Source of the DNA: Straminergon stramineum
Taxonomy: Eukaryota; Streptophyta; Bryopsida; Hypnales; Calliergonaceae
Assembly: GCA_963920665.1 (NCBI GenBank)
Contig: OY987270.1
Span: 16,580,019 to 16,644,018 of the forward strand
Reading direction: 5' to 3'
DNA: 64,000 bases
Shown here piece by piece: positions 36,187 through 48,399 of the stretch. The translations under genes were made by a program, and so were the position numbers. Every line of letters starts with the position of its first letter. Positions within the stretch are counted from its first letter, which is position 1. Below the pieces are notes generated by a model that was not told the DNA's origin, made no database searches, and was given only the letters and a program-made list of their open reading frames with translations.

Positions 36187-36522
36187 TTATAGTAAGCCGA
36201 GTTTTCGGAAAAATCGCCTGATCTGTCCACCCTGAGCGGGGTCTGGTTTTGCAGCGGTGCCCATCCAATCAACCTTACCACCTTCCTCAAATATGCTGAT
36301 ACTCTTATACACATCAAAATCATCAGAGGTCAATACTCTGAGGTTGGTATTATCAGGGTATGTGCTGAAAAGGTATTCCCGATACGTGGCATTCTTGTCG
36401 TTGTGAATGTAAAACGTGCATCCAGGCTTTAGAGTGCACAACTCCCGAGTGCTCCGTCCATTGCCCTCGCTAATCTTGACATCCCTTCCTACCAGGTCGT
36501 TCTTCACTGCAATCTTAGTCAT
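36187..36522 (-). CDS. Gene Y copy C: small conserved protein, unrecognised
   Basis: An open frame of 111 residues with all conserved blocks: MTKIAVKNDLVGRDVKI, NATYREYLFSTYPDNT, LRVLTSDDFDVYKSISI, EEGGKVDWM and the basic amphipathic tail IRRFFRKLGLL. Gene X copy C ends 763 bases upstream on the same strand. The distance and the intervening sequence resemble those of copies A and D. There is no disabling change, so it is probably still functional or only recently silenced. Confidence 0.7.
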   Translation of the reverse strand: MTKIAVKNDLVGRDVKISEGNGRSTRELCTLKPGCTFYIHNDKNATYREYLFSTYPDNTNLRVLTSDDFDVYKSISIFEEGGKVDWMGTAAKPDPAQGGQIRRFFRKLGLL

Positions 36523-37284
36523 TGCTGTACGTAGACTTTTTTAGTTCCGCGGAATTGGTGCAACCGCCTGTAAGTTGAATCACTCAATAGAATTAATTGA
36601 AGGAAGTACGTCGCTTCTCCAGAAGTAAAGCCATGAGTGGAGCAAAAGAAGACTTTAATGATTTCAAATTTGAATCTCTAGAAGTTATTCGACATCGCAT
36701 AAATGATAAAGGTTGATGTACACTTCTGCGGAAAACAAGCAAGGAGGCCAGGCCAAGGCAAAGAAATTTGGAACCAAGGGCACGAGATAAGGATGTGACC
36801 CTATCACCAAGGTAGTGTGACTAAAAACTTCAGATTCTTGAATAAATAGGTGCAATTTTCGCCTCAATACAATTTTTCAAAGAGTCTTTCATAATGACAT
36901 TTTTAGTCCGCGGCATCAGTTACAGGGTTAAGAGAATATTACATACATAGTTTAATAAAAGATTAGTAATCTTGTACCTTAGAACTTCTGGTGGACTGAT
37001 GATATTGGGAGTACTCCACAAAATTGTCAAATGGTACAAGACCACGGGCGAAAAGTGTTGTGGTGTAATGAATCTATTTCATTTTATCACCCCTTGTTAA
37101 GATTTGTTCTCACATCATTTCCAGACAATCGAATTTGAGGACAGCCCTCCAACATTTGAGCAATCGCATGGAAGATTTCTTGAAAAATGATTGAAATAAA
37201 ATGGCCTCGAGGCTTGTCTAGATAAATGTAAACAAAAGCTCAGAGGGAGAACTGGACTCACCACAACAAGAGAACGTTGCTCAA

Positions 37285-38996
37285 TCAAGTGGGAGGGGGA
37301 GCACCACCGTAGGGGTTACGTCCTGGATGACACAGAATTCTCCAATGCGAAACAGGAAAGACTGCCGAGAAGACTAAAAGAAAACTGAGAACGCCAACAG
37401 CATACCACGTACCGTAACCATCCTCCGACTTTTTCTTCTGGCACTCCGAGAATTGGGCAAATACAAAATCCTTGCCCTCTCGTCTAAGGGTTTGGCCTCT
37501 GCGAACCACGTCCTAATTCCAGACATGAAAACTGCATCAGTATATACTACCGTAGGCAACACCAATCATAAATAGATGCCCAACTCTTGAACCGGACGTT
37601 GATGGTTTATAAAAACACTTCAAGGATCGTGGGTTTCAGCCTGTGCAGATCGGTGAACAGCGGGAATTTTGGGCCCCCCTTTCTGTTACATTAGCCTAAG
37701 GCAACTTTCGATATTCGCGCCGAGCTAATCTGGTATCTTCCATTTTTTCACAGAGTAGTTCGGTCCCAGCCGAAGCGGCCGTTTTAAACTTTCCAGCACT
37801 TTCAGTCGCAGGGCTACTCAAGTCAATCATCCCCGCAAAACAGTTTACGAAAACTTCAAAATGGCTTTAATTTACGGATCAAATGAACACACATTAATCG
37901 AACTGAAGAGCTTGGTGGCATACAAGAAATTCAAAAGTGACCGCAGCAGCGACTCAGACCTTCAAAGCTTGCTTCTCCGAAAAGATAGTCGAATCTAAGG
38001 ACAAGATTTGCTTCAACTTCTGACACACGCCAGCAATGGTAACAATACTTGCCAACACCGACAACAGAATAGGACTCCACCGATTGTTGCAGTGCAGCAA
38101 GTTCGCCTGCGACACGGCTGTGAGAACCACACCTTGAAACACACTGAAGAAGCCTATTAACTGGTACACCTCGTTCTTCTGGTTCCCCACCTCAGTCGAC
38201 TTCTGTTCCACCCTCTGCGCGAGCAATTTTCCCTTACTGTCCCACTCCTCCAGAGCCTTCTTATGGATCGTGCTATTCTCAATGAACACCAAATTTTTTA
38301 TCGCTATGTAGCAAGATTTGGTGTCCCGATCACTCTCTCCTGGGTTCAAAGCACTCCCTATTGGGATGGAAGCACTCTCTCCTGGGTCGGAAGTAGTAAC
38401 ACCGTCTCGCTCACGCCGGTCCCTCTCACGCTTCTTACGCTGTTTCTCTGAATCTAGGTATTTGTCGGCTAGCACGCGCTCCCACTCATCATACTTCTTT
38501 AGATCCTTCTCGATGGCGCCAAACACGGCATTGATGTCCTGTGGCCCTGTTTGAACCAGCTCGTTCTCCGGTTGGCTCCCTGCACCCTGCTGTTTCGCAC
38601 GAGGGTCAGACAAGCACAGTGAAATGGTAAAGGTAGGATGCAAACTGGGGGACAAGAGCTGCGCACAAGCTACACATGTTGAATGCCTAATCATAAACCT
38701 CACCACCAGTTAAAGAACTCAGTTTGAAAACACTATTTCAAGGTACACCAAGAGCAACCAGTTTCGGAATGGAATACCTCTCAGTTACAAACTATCAAAC
38801 ATACCTATCCTGAAACAAAAAAGCTCAAACTGTCACTTCTCTTGTTACAAGGTCTCACCTGTAGAACGTCAGTTGGGTTTAGCGCGGCTACGTTGCCAGC
38901 ATCCTCCTGAATCTCATCTGCTGAACTAGTCCCAGCTCCTCCTATATGATCAACATCCTGTGCATTTAGGCTTGTGTATTCGACACAAGATGCCAT
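37285..38996 (-). CDS. Gene X copy C: predicted three-TM membrane protein, unrecognised
   Basis: Exons (minus strand) 38996-38859, 38589-37960 and 37512-37285 join in phase 0 at GT..AG borders and give 331 residues. The charged region is longer than in A and carries a short imperfect repeat (GESASIPIG..NPGESD). The hydrophobic hairpin (NEVYQLIG onward; WSPILLSVLASIVTIAG) and the C-terminal segment (YAVGVLSFLLVFSAVFP, HWRILCHPG) are all kept. The C-terminus is extended by GAPPPT relative to A. The coding frame is intact, but the DNA corresponding to about 9350-9950 of copy A, with the TATA-like box and leader donor, is missing upstream. Expression would therefore need a different promoter. Confidence 0.75.
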
Positions 38997-39693
38997 TGCA
39001 GCAATCGCTGGAACGAGCAAAGGAGAAAGTCGTCCAGAAGCATCCTAGGTTAAGTCGGCCAAAAGCGTGGCAGCTTCGGGGAAGTAGAAGCCCGACAGTC
39101 TGTCAGCCCTGAGCAACGTTGGATTGGAATTCCAATCTTGTGTGATGTGGACCACTGGTACTGTCAGACCATTTCGGCCCAGTGTTTGGGAATTTTTTTG
39201 GAGATCCCCCGGTTGATTCCCTGATGGACCAGTTTTTCTTTCAATGGACACCGGTTTCATCCTCTCAACTGCAAAAAATGCAAAATCTGTTTGGTTAATT
39301 CCTTGCAAACTTAAATTCATATGGGCTATAATGTCAATGTAAAATTGAAAGTACTAATGAATGAATATTGTATACTCGGTTTAGGAGTAGGGTCCTTCCC
39401 ACATTAGGTGAGATTTCAATGTATTCACATTAGGTTAGGTTTGACATTTCAATTTGGGCAATGGATGCCATGGATGTGCATACTAAAGCTCCAATGTCTT
39501 GTCCTTGTTCTTCAAGTTCTTGATAGTCCAACTATTGATAGCTCCAACGACTAAGCTCTCCGCACCCCTTTTTCAATGCCCACTATCTAAAATTGGTACC
39601 CTACTTGCTTCACGTAGGTACATCGCCCCACCTAGGTATCAAACACTAATTATTATCTCAAGGCACCTAATTTTTTGGAAAGGAGGTTGTTAA

Positions 39694-40822
39694 CCCCTAA
39701 AGTCCCAAGGCCATTTTTCTGTAAAAAAACCCCTCAAAACTACTAGTTTTATTGCATTCACCTAAGAATACGTAATCTCTCTATCTCTCTATTAGAATCT
39801 ATCTATAGCATCTTTTACTTTACAAGTCTGAAATCATGTGGTAAGAATTTCATGAAGTTTGACCACATAGATTGGAAAATATCATCATCCAAAGTTGGAA
39901 AAAAAAATTGAATGCAAGCTTGCAATTTTAGATGACTTTGGCTGCCATTTATGGAAAAAATTTGCACTACAAACATTGAATTTAACTTTTATTTGTATTA
40001 TGGAATTGAGGTGAAAGTCTAGGAAAAAAATTTGAAAAAATACACACTTGATTTTCATTCTTTACAAAATTGTTAGGTAGAAGTAGATCTAAGATTGTAA
40101 GAAAAACTAAATCGTCAATAGCTCTAAGATGGGATTGGAACACTATAAACCCAATGGTTAGATTTTTTTAGCAAGCAAACTTAACCTTGCCAAAAAAATT
40201 TGTGAAAAATTATGAAAATTGCATCTAGAAATGAATCTTATAAGTTATTTTTTCAAGAAGATGCCCTATTTGCCCGAAAAATAAGAGTGCCCATAACTTT
40301 CACATAACAAATAAAATGGAATGAATCAAAGCTTCCCATATAGATAAAATCACTATCTATGAGAAACAAATTTTTTCAATTCTTTTTGTGTATGAAGGTT
40401 TCTGCCTGTTATACCCAAAAAAATTACTTTTTGTAGTATAACTTTTACTCCTGAGCACATAATGAAATAAAATATTCCTAGAAAGCTATTGCATTTTTCA
40501 CAAAAAGTTTCAAGAAATCAAGATGAATATTGAGACTATATGAGCTTACTTGAAATCCATTTTGTCCCATAACGGGGACAATGGGAATTTAACCCTAGAA
40601 GGGCTTGAAAGCCCTTTGCGGCCATATAGTATATTATGTATTTGCTGGTATTTGATCAAGAAAACATTGACCAAATACTTTTCAATACAAAGTAAATTAA
40701 TGATCATGATATTATATAAATAAAAATGTATCATAAATCATCTAGTAAACCACAATTGAAGAGTTATAAAGCTAAATACGGATTGTATAGGGAGACCCCA
40801 ATGGCCTTTCAAGGGTTAAAGG
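39694..40822. mobile_element. TTAA-flanked element with another nested near its right end
   Basis: Starts CCCCTAAAGTCCCAAGGCC after TTAA (39690-39693). The right end appears to be ..TTTAAAGG followed by TTAAAATG, where block A homology resumes. The 223-bp element at 40593 seems to have inserted into a TTAA within that end. Homologous sequence occurs at about 18470-18720. Confidence 0.55.
40593..40815. mobile_element. TTAA-flanked MITE, 223 bp, nested
   Basis: TTAA on both sides (40589-40592 and 40816-40819). The ends CCCTAGAAGGGCTTG and GGCCTTTCAAGGG are inverted. The left end CCCTAGAAGG is close to the known terminal sequence of piggyBac itself (CCCTAGAAAG). Confidence 0.7.
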
Positions 40823-41639
40823 TTAAAATGCCCTCCAATTTTCTGGGGACACTAGTTGATTTCTGAACTTACCAAATTTTTTCCAATTTTACATCCCTCA
40901 TTTTCAAAATGCAAATGAGTTTTATCCCAATTCCACCAGTTTTTCCCAGCCATTGTTTCACCATGTGCACTTGACTTCCTCCAAATACTCTCAAATGTGG
41001 AGGATCAATAAATTACTCTCCAAATCAATAGAAAAGGGAATCAAATCTATGCAACCAAATCAAGGGAAAAGCTGAATTTTATAGAAAGAGAATAGAACTA
41101 AAGTGCCAAATTATGGGTTGACACTCCTCCAAAAGGCATCTAAAATTTACCCTAGAACTTTTGGGGTCCAGGCAGATTACAAGTGGCCTCAAACCAAATC
41201 TCCCCGCAACTGCTGGGCCCAGGGTGAACTCACCCCCTCACTCGCCCCCACCAAGTCAATCCAGGGGTGCACGTAAGAAAAAAGACCCCCTATTTTGTGC
41301 TTCATAAATTTTTTTCTACACCTCACCAGAATTACTTGGGGCCTCTAATTGCAAATATGAAATCTAAATTTGCAAATTTTCTTATGCACGGCAAATAAAA
41401 AATTTCAGGGTTTTCTCTTGGAGGGGTCAGTAAACCCTGGCCAGCTGGTCATGAGCGTGAGGGTGGAGGCCCGCCCTCGAACGTTTGACGTCGCACAGAG
41501 GGCCAACGCTCCCCAGACCGAGAAAATCGGATCTGGAGCGTTCGGGGGGGGGGGGGGGCAGCGCGCTCGGTGAGGCGGGCCCGGTTCTCCTTTGGCCTGG
41601 CTTCACGGCTCGTCAATTCACCATACAATTACTAGCGAG

Positions 41640-41688
41640 ACCCGACGGGACCAAAGGACTGTCGGACATCTTCTACTTCCGACAGTAA
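41640..41688 (+). repeat. Detached 5' fragment of cassette D
   Basis: CCAAAGGACTGTCGG and CATCTTCTACTTCC match the upstream region of copies A and B (about 9995-10035 and 20900-20935). The matching continuation of this region is found only at 54556, after a 12.9-kb insert. The DNA to the left (41000-41640) is partly GC-rich with a 15-base G run and has no recognised gene. Confidence 0.6.
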
Positions 41689-42077
41689 GAGCATCCCCAC
41701 GGCAAGCGGGTTGAACAGGGGCGTCAGGAGGGGTTCTGGCGTGCGGGTTCGAAGTGTTTGGAGTTACTGCTCCTCCTGTGTCCCACGCCAAACACGGCAC
41801 AATGGAGTGCCTAGCAGAGCATTTAGTGGAAGGATAATTTTTTTTCATTAAAAATCTAACTGTGAAAACTTGTAAATCGTCAATGCATTGAGAGAATTGA
41901 TTTTACCATCAACCCCACCACGACCCAATTGGCATTCACAATTGATCTTCAATCACCTTTGGTTACGGGAATCTCTTTATAAACACACGGGGTGGTAGGA
42001 GATAGGCCAACCCATGTGGGATAAGTAAATTAGAATTAGTAGGAACTTTAACCACTCATGATTGAAGCCCCTACTAA

Positions 42078-44541
42078 GGGCCGGTTTATACTTGGGGCCG
42101 GATTGAAGGCCGGCCAGAACTCTCCAAATTTGAGCCAATAAGGTCTCTCAAATTCTCCAAATCTGGCCCAAGAGCTTTATACTTGGGGTTGGCCGGAACT
42201 ACAACTCATCCTACGTGTTGCCTTAGGTGGCATGGTTTTGGCGTCAAACCATCCGGCCCCAAGGGAGCAATCGGGACGAGGTTTTGGGTGGCCTGAACTC
42301 CCATCTAGGGCCGGATTGGGGCCAGATTGGGCTCCTCTGTTGGATTGTACAAATCTCCACTGTCTATCAATGGAAAGTCTTTTATTTTATTTTCTAATAC
42401 ATGTTTATTACATGTGAGATCAAGAAACTTCCTTCCATCCATCTATGCTGTTGGATTTTGGAGATCGTTGAGGCTGAGTGGAAGAAGCTTGCCAGTTATT
42501 AGCTTAATGTTCATGTAATGTTTATTTTAATATATACTTATTGTTATGTTCAATTGTTATGCTGACATGAGATGTTTACTTGGTCTGATTGACATGTCTA
42601 TTGATCTGTGATTGACATGCGATGCTCTAATTTAAATTATTATTTTTTCTGAAATTAATTAAAAATAAAATTTATGATCATAAATCATAAATCACATTTT
42701 TAGAAATTATTATTATTATGAAAACCTGATATAATAACCTAATAGTTCTACCATATATTTTATTTATTGGTATATTAACCCCTAGAAGGACCAGTATGTG
42801 TTTATTGGCAACATAGAAATTTTGGGCAAATACATGTGAGTGGAGATTTGCATATTTTAGACTAAAATTCATATAGAAGGTAGGGACAAGGAATATCTTC
42901 TATATGTACACATGACATTTGGAAATATGAGTCAAAAGTTATGGCCTAATATGTTATTTTTTTTCGTAAATGGGCAATGTGGGTAGATTAAAAAAATCAC
43001 TTCTTTCATAAACAAAAATTTGAAATTGGTTATCTATAGTTATATACATTTAGAAAGTCTTAAAATCATTCCATTTTGATCATGAGTCAATAGTTTCAAG
43101 GAATTTTAGATTGTGGGCAGTTTTGGATTCTCTACTCTAAAATAAACTTTGAAGTCTTGTATTTTACTCAATTTTCAAGATTTTTTGAAAAAAATATAAT
43201 TGGAGGATGTTAGATTATTTCTTTCAACCATTGAGATTGGCATTTTTCAATTCCATAATTAAATTCTTAACAATTTAGTGTTTTGAATCACTCTCCATTT
43301 TTTTCTAATTACTATTTTTTTCGTATATATTGTTCAATTCCAAATGATTTGAAATTTTTCAAGCATGTACCCAATTAGCCTTGAAGAATGAATCCAAAGA
43401 AGCACCACCATTTTGGACACTTTTTCATACAAATGTGATCTTGTGAAGTACAATTGCATTATTTTTTGCTAGGCCAAAAATAGGATTTTTGTCACTTCAA
43501 ATGCTAATATCTTGCAATCTACATGATGAAAATTTATGAAGTTTTTTCTACATCTTCTCAAACTAGAGTACTACAAGATCCCATGCTTATATGTGTGCAA
43601 AAATTTGGTGCTTGTCCTAGAAATGGTAGTTTTGGAGTGTTTTTGGTGAAACTATAGTCATAGTCCTTCAAGGATTGAAGACCTTTTAGATTACCAAAGC
43701 AAATTTTAACTCCTTGGTTGACTAGCTTTTATAGTCAATTTAGCTCCTCAATTAATTTTTTCAATTCAATTGCCAATTCTAATAATAGATACTTGAAAAA
43801 AGAATACAATTAAGAAAGACTACGATACTAGAACTAACATGTACGGTAAAATGTGATTTACATTTATCATTGAATTCATTCAAGTTCTCATAATAAAAAA
43901 TTTCATACTTTGTTAAAAATTAAATTGAAAATATAGATTTAAAACAAAGATAGAAAAGAGATGTTTTTATGAATTTTGTACTTAGTTGTATGATTACTTT
44001 CAAACCCCTATAGTGACAAGACGAAAATTATTTATTTATTGAAATTCTTGAAATCATCATGAAAATAAATGACAACCACTCTAGGGCTTCAACTTTAGTT
44101 CCAACATCAACTCTAGTTTCAACATCAAGTGAAACAGAAAGGTTCAAAAGAAGTAAAATAAACTCCTTTTTTCCAAATAGAAATAATAGAAAGAGAATGA
44201 AAAAAGTTAAAGAAAAGTAGAAATTCATGTGTTTTAAAAAAAATTTAAAATTAAATAAATAGGAAGAGAAAGGAAAAAAATAAAAATAAAAAAAGAAGAA
44301 TTTTTTTAAATAGAAAAGAAAAGAAGAGAAAGGTACTATAAATATGTATATTTTTATATTTTTTTAAATGAGCATTGAAAAAATCCAAGAGCAAATGAGT
44401 TGAAAATTGGGCCCTAAACTCGGGCCCAAAGGCTTTACATTAATTGGGGTTGGATGGAAAAACTCGGGCTGGATTGCGGGCCAGATTGAAGGCAAATCTG
44501 ACCAACCTTCCATCCGCCCCAGGCCTAATATAAACTGGGCC
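42078..44541. mobile_element. TIR element, 2.46 kb, TAA flanks
   Basis: The left end GGGCCGGTTTATACTTGGGG and the complement of the right end GGCCCAGTTTATATTAGG are similar inverted ends. TAA lies on both sides (42075-42077 and 44542-44544). Outside it, about 70 bp on each side are again inverted copies (AACCCATGTGGGAT at 42010-42023, ATCCCACATGGGTT at 44558-44571), so it sits within a larger foldback. No gene recognised. Confidence 0.6.
42779..43674 (+). mobile_element. TTAA-flanked element, 896 bp (900-bp subfamily)
   Basis: Starts CCCCTAGAAGGACCAGTATG after TTAA (42775-42778). The right end is worn (TCCTTCAAGGA then TTGA). The interior aligns with 69-974 and 26538-27450. The decayed end suggests it is older than the copy in D. 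Confidence 0.7.
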
Positions 44542-44789
44542 TAACTCTCATTTACATATCCCACATGGGTTGGGCTATCTCCTTCCACCCCATGTGATTA
44601 TACAGAGCTTCCCTTTCCATGAGATTGCGCTCATCGAATTAACAGTGTAATATGAATCATGTTGGATGATGTTGTGGTCACCATCTACAATATTCAGTTC
44701 ATTTTGAAGAATGTTGAAATGAATTTGAATAACTTCGAATTTTCATTGAATTAAATTTTAATGAAACTGAGGTCATACAGAGCCAGTTG

Positions 44790-45300
44790 GGAGATCAGTA
44801 AGTCGAAGATCGGGCCAGAAGTGAATGCCAAGCTTCTAGCACGGCACGTTGAAGTTGACAGAGCCCTCGCTATTTTCTGGCGTGGCTGGTCCGATTCTAC
44901 AGTGTAGCGCGGCTGCCGTGGGCTTCCTCCGCAGCACTGACGCGCCTGGCCACAGTGTATGACCCCCCGGCGCGCCTCAGCCCGATGTCCCAGGGGCATT
45001 CGGGGTTCCGCCTCCCTGCCCCTTCCCAAAAATTTCGACCCCCGCCCGCTGCACTTTTTTGAAGCCCCGCCCGGCCTTCTCTTCCATCGCGACCTGGCTG
45101 CGCCTGTCCACTTCAAGCTGCGCCTATCAGCCAGCGCACATGCCAGAACTGCGATCCGCCAGCCACCAGCCGCGTGGACACGTGGCCGGGCGCGATTGGT
45201 CGGGACGAAACTCTCGCAGGCTGGCGGTCCTCCCCACGCACATGAACCAGACCCCCCCGCCATGCCACGCCCCGCCACAGGTGAAATTGGGAAGCCCCAT
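44790..45300. repeat. GC-rich segment related to the right end of the composite
   Basis: The reverse strand of about 44955-45110 is nearly identical to 54420-54540 (GGAAGGGGCAGGGAGGCGGA, ATGCCCCTGGGACATCGGGC). It continues with sequence related to 47880-48003. It is therefore an intact version of the DNA into which the Mutator-like element inserted. Long frames on both strands here result from GC richness and are not called as genes. Confidence 0.6.
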
Positions 45301-45341
45301 TAGTTCGAAGACCAGCATGACCTCAATGAAAATGTTTTTAA

Positions 45342-45917
45342 CCCCTAAACGTCCAGATTCATCTCCAGAATGAACGATTTGAGAAAAACCATTATAAAGT
45401 GCTATTTGGAAAACTATTTTGGAATTTCTATACAAATAAAAGTTGTAGACTGTGAGTTGTAGATTCCATCCATATGTAGATTCACCAATGCTATGACCAA
45501 TATTTTTTTTAAACATTTTGAAAGAAAATTTTCTAAATTCCTTCTAAATGCAATTTCAAGAAAAATATTATCATTTTTTGGGTAAAATTTGTTGGAATGG
45601 ATTTGGAATGAGATTATCTTCACATGATGATTTCTTGAAGTTTGTGTGTTCTTAAGCTCTATGACAATTTTGGCAATTTTAGTTTAGAACTAGAGTCAAT
45701 GCAAATTTGGCTTAGTCAACCACTTGACATACTCCCACATTTTTAATTTTAGAAAAAAATGTTCTCTAGTCACACCAAATCCAACCCTTAGATAGGACAA
45801 CAACTTGCTAATGTATTTCTACAAAATTACAGTAACTTTCATCCAAGCAATAAGAGGATGAAACTTCAATTTTCATTTGTCTATTGTTCAGAAAATGGTT
45901 GTCCAAGCACTTTGGGG
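45342..45917. mobile_element. TTAA-flanked element, 576 bp
   Basis: TTAA on both sides (45338-45341 and 45918-45921). Starts CCCCTAAACGTCCAGATTC and ends AGCACTTTGGGG. Same subfamily as 27831-28399. Confidence 0.8.
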
Positions 45918-47860
45918 TTAAACTTTTTAGTGCAACATCCTAGCTCCTCCTCTTTGTCTTAAGGAACTCTCAATAATTTCATATTCTTCCCCCCAAAAAA
46001 AAACATTTTATAGCTTCTAGTACGCATATGCCTTCACCTCTGAAAAAAAATATAAAAAATTTCATTCACTTTTAGTTGCAAAATGGAAGCAAACCAGGAG
46101 AGGGGGGGGGGGTGAGAAAGGTGGTCAAAAAAAATTGTAGGTATTGAAGCAAATGGTACTCGGGTTTAAAACCAATGCTAATGTTAAATAGGTCCAAATA
46201 TTTAATGAAACGACTTTGGTTAGATGCCAATTCCATTATACTTCCTACAAAATTTATTGGAATTGTTTCAAGGAATTTAACTTCTTTGGAAAGGCAATCA
46301 AATCTTGAGTGGTCACTTCAAAAACTTCAAAAACAAATTCCAATAGTCTTTCATTTGTTTTCTAACCCTTCTAAGAAACAACATTGAAAAGAAACAAGGT
46401 TTCCTATCATAACAATGTGTCTTTTGCTTTCTCATCCTTCCACTTAAAAAACAATGTCACCTACAAAAGAAATCTTAGCATGAATTATAGTTCTCTCTCA
46501 TTCATGGAGCCTTCTCAACAAGATTTTGCACCATGATTTGGAATCAATTTGAAATAAAGGAGGCAACCCAATTCTAACCACTTAAACAATTGAGATACTT
46601 GCTTGCAATCGGAATGTTCTACAATTATATTTGGAAACGTTGTAGTTAATCACTATTCATCTTTATTGCATGGAAAAGACCACTCTGTAATGCAAGAATG
46701 AGTAATTATTAATGGGTTGCCTCCCACATGTCAAACACAAACATTATAAGTGAGTAATTTACATTTTAAAATTAATTATTACAGTAATCTCTAAATGAAA
46801 TTTCTTACCCTAAATTTAGGAAGAGTCAATGTGAAGAGATGTTAAACCCTAAACACTAGCTTGTAAGTTGCATACAAGAAAAAACTATGGACTTTGTTGG
46901 ATCTATATTAGGGCTTTCTTATTTGGCTTTCTGGTGTTAGATTGCACCAAAAAATAATTACTTGGCTTTAAATTGGTAACACATTGTGATTTTTTTGCTA
47001 AAAAACTTTGAATTACAAAAATTCTTCGATGAAATTGCCAAATTGTGGGTAAAACAAAATTATGGACATGTGATCCTTGGTATGCAACTCCAGTATTATA
47101 TGGCTATGATTATAATCACTTATTATGCATTTTAATCCAATCTTAAGGGATATGATTTGTTTTACTGTAGAATAATCTTGTAATCCTTTTAACAAGGATT
47201 CTGAAAATATACTTATATACATGAAATGAACATTTTTAAGCAAATAATAGCAATAAAAATCTAATTATAGGAGTTTTTACTAAACATGTATCAAAGGCCA
47301 AGCTAGGAAACTTTTTGGACTTTCTAATAAAAATTTAATTTTCATTGGAGGGAACTTCATGTATGCATTTTTAAAAACTATGCGTAGGTGTTTCAATTCT
47401 TCATATACATTGTGAGTTTGTTTTTTCTAAAATGCATGCAATTCAATATTTTCTACATTTAATTTTCTTTTAATTTGGTCTTCACCTAGATTTTTGGTCT
47501 TTTTAATTTCATATACTTTTAACAAAAGCTGTCCTCTGAGCTATTTTAATGCCAATGACCCTTGTGTATAATGTAAGAGTTGCCTACCCGGGCATGTGAT
47601 ATGCATGAATGTAATATTTTCTATCCCATTCGTGGATGAATGTTGCAATTTAGAGCACCACTATAACATTTTACATAGCTACTTCGGCACTTCATTAAAA
47701 ATGAAATAAAAGCCCTGAACCTTATGGACTTGTTATGGAGCCTCTACAGGAAGCGCACAAGAGTTGCAAGGAAGGGGATTGCAGGGATGTGAATAAAACC
47801 CAAGTTCAGTTTACCAACCCCGCTCCAACTGACTCTGTTTTTCATCCAAAGTAAAAAAAT
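45918..47860. other. AT-rich DNA without recognised features
   Basis: Contains a short G run at about 46103 and scattered short frames only. Nothing identifiable. Confidence 0.4.
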
Positions 47861-48399
47861 TCAGCATCCGCCACGCCTGGCAGTACTCAACTCCGCCGGG
47901 GCCAGATCCGCCAGTCCGCCAGGCGGAGCATGGCGTAAACTGCCCGCACCCGCCATACAGACGGGCATGTGCGCGGGTTGTATCACAGTGCGACTGCGTC
48001 GGAGGTGGCCGTACACTCTTCATCGCATTGAACTTCAGACTTTTGTGTTCGTGGCCACATACTGTTGGGCGCAGTGAGTGGCTCATTCGGCCTAGATCAT
48101 GCACTATCAAGAGAAGTGTGTGGCCACCTCCCTTTTGAGTTTTTAGAGTGATTTGTTACATGAGAGTGAGATTTAGGGTTTTTTAAGCAAAAGAGTTTTA
48201 GGAGCTTTTACAAGTTCTTTTGTTTGTTGGGTTGGGTTCATGTAAATTTAAAGGTTTGGGGTTCTTTGATTATGAGATTTTGAGAGCTTGAGGTTCATAG
48301 TTTTGAAAAGCATTGTGCTTTTGGAGAACATTTATAGAAATTTCTATGTGTTTAGTGTGCTACCTTGTTGTGTGATCTTAAGGTTTAGTTTATATCATC

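Larger units (their letters stand above)
31903..41000 (-). repeat. Amplified block C (inverted copy of block A)
   Basis: Reading on the minus strand, the order is: the 70-bp unit (about 41000-40950), TTAA element site, 5' flank, gene X, gene Y, pogo/Tigger relic and the 70-bp unit again (31975-31903). Relative to A it lacks about 600 bp before gene X (at 39150-39170), and it carries a Stowaway-like and two CACTA elements of its own. Confidence 0.75.

Noticed and set aside
41370..41688. Frames across a G run
   Set aside because: Poly-G and GC-rich sequence produce the frames; no conserved motif.
44751..45516. Several frames over 100 codons on both strands
   Set aside because: GC-rich repeat copy shared with 54420-54540; frames in all phases, none conserved between the two copies.
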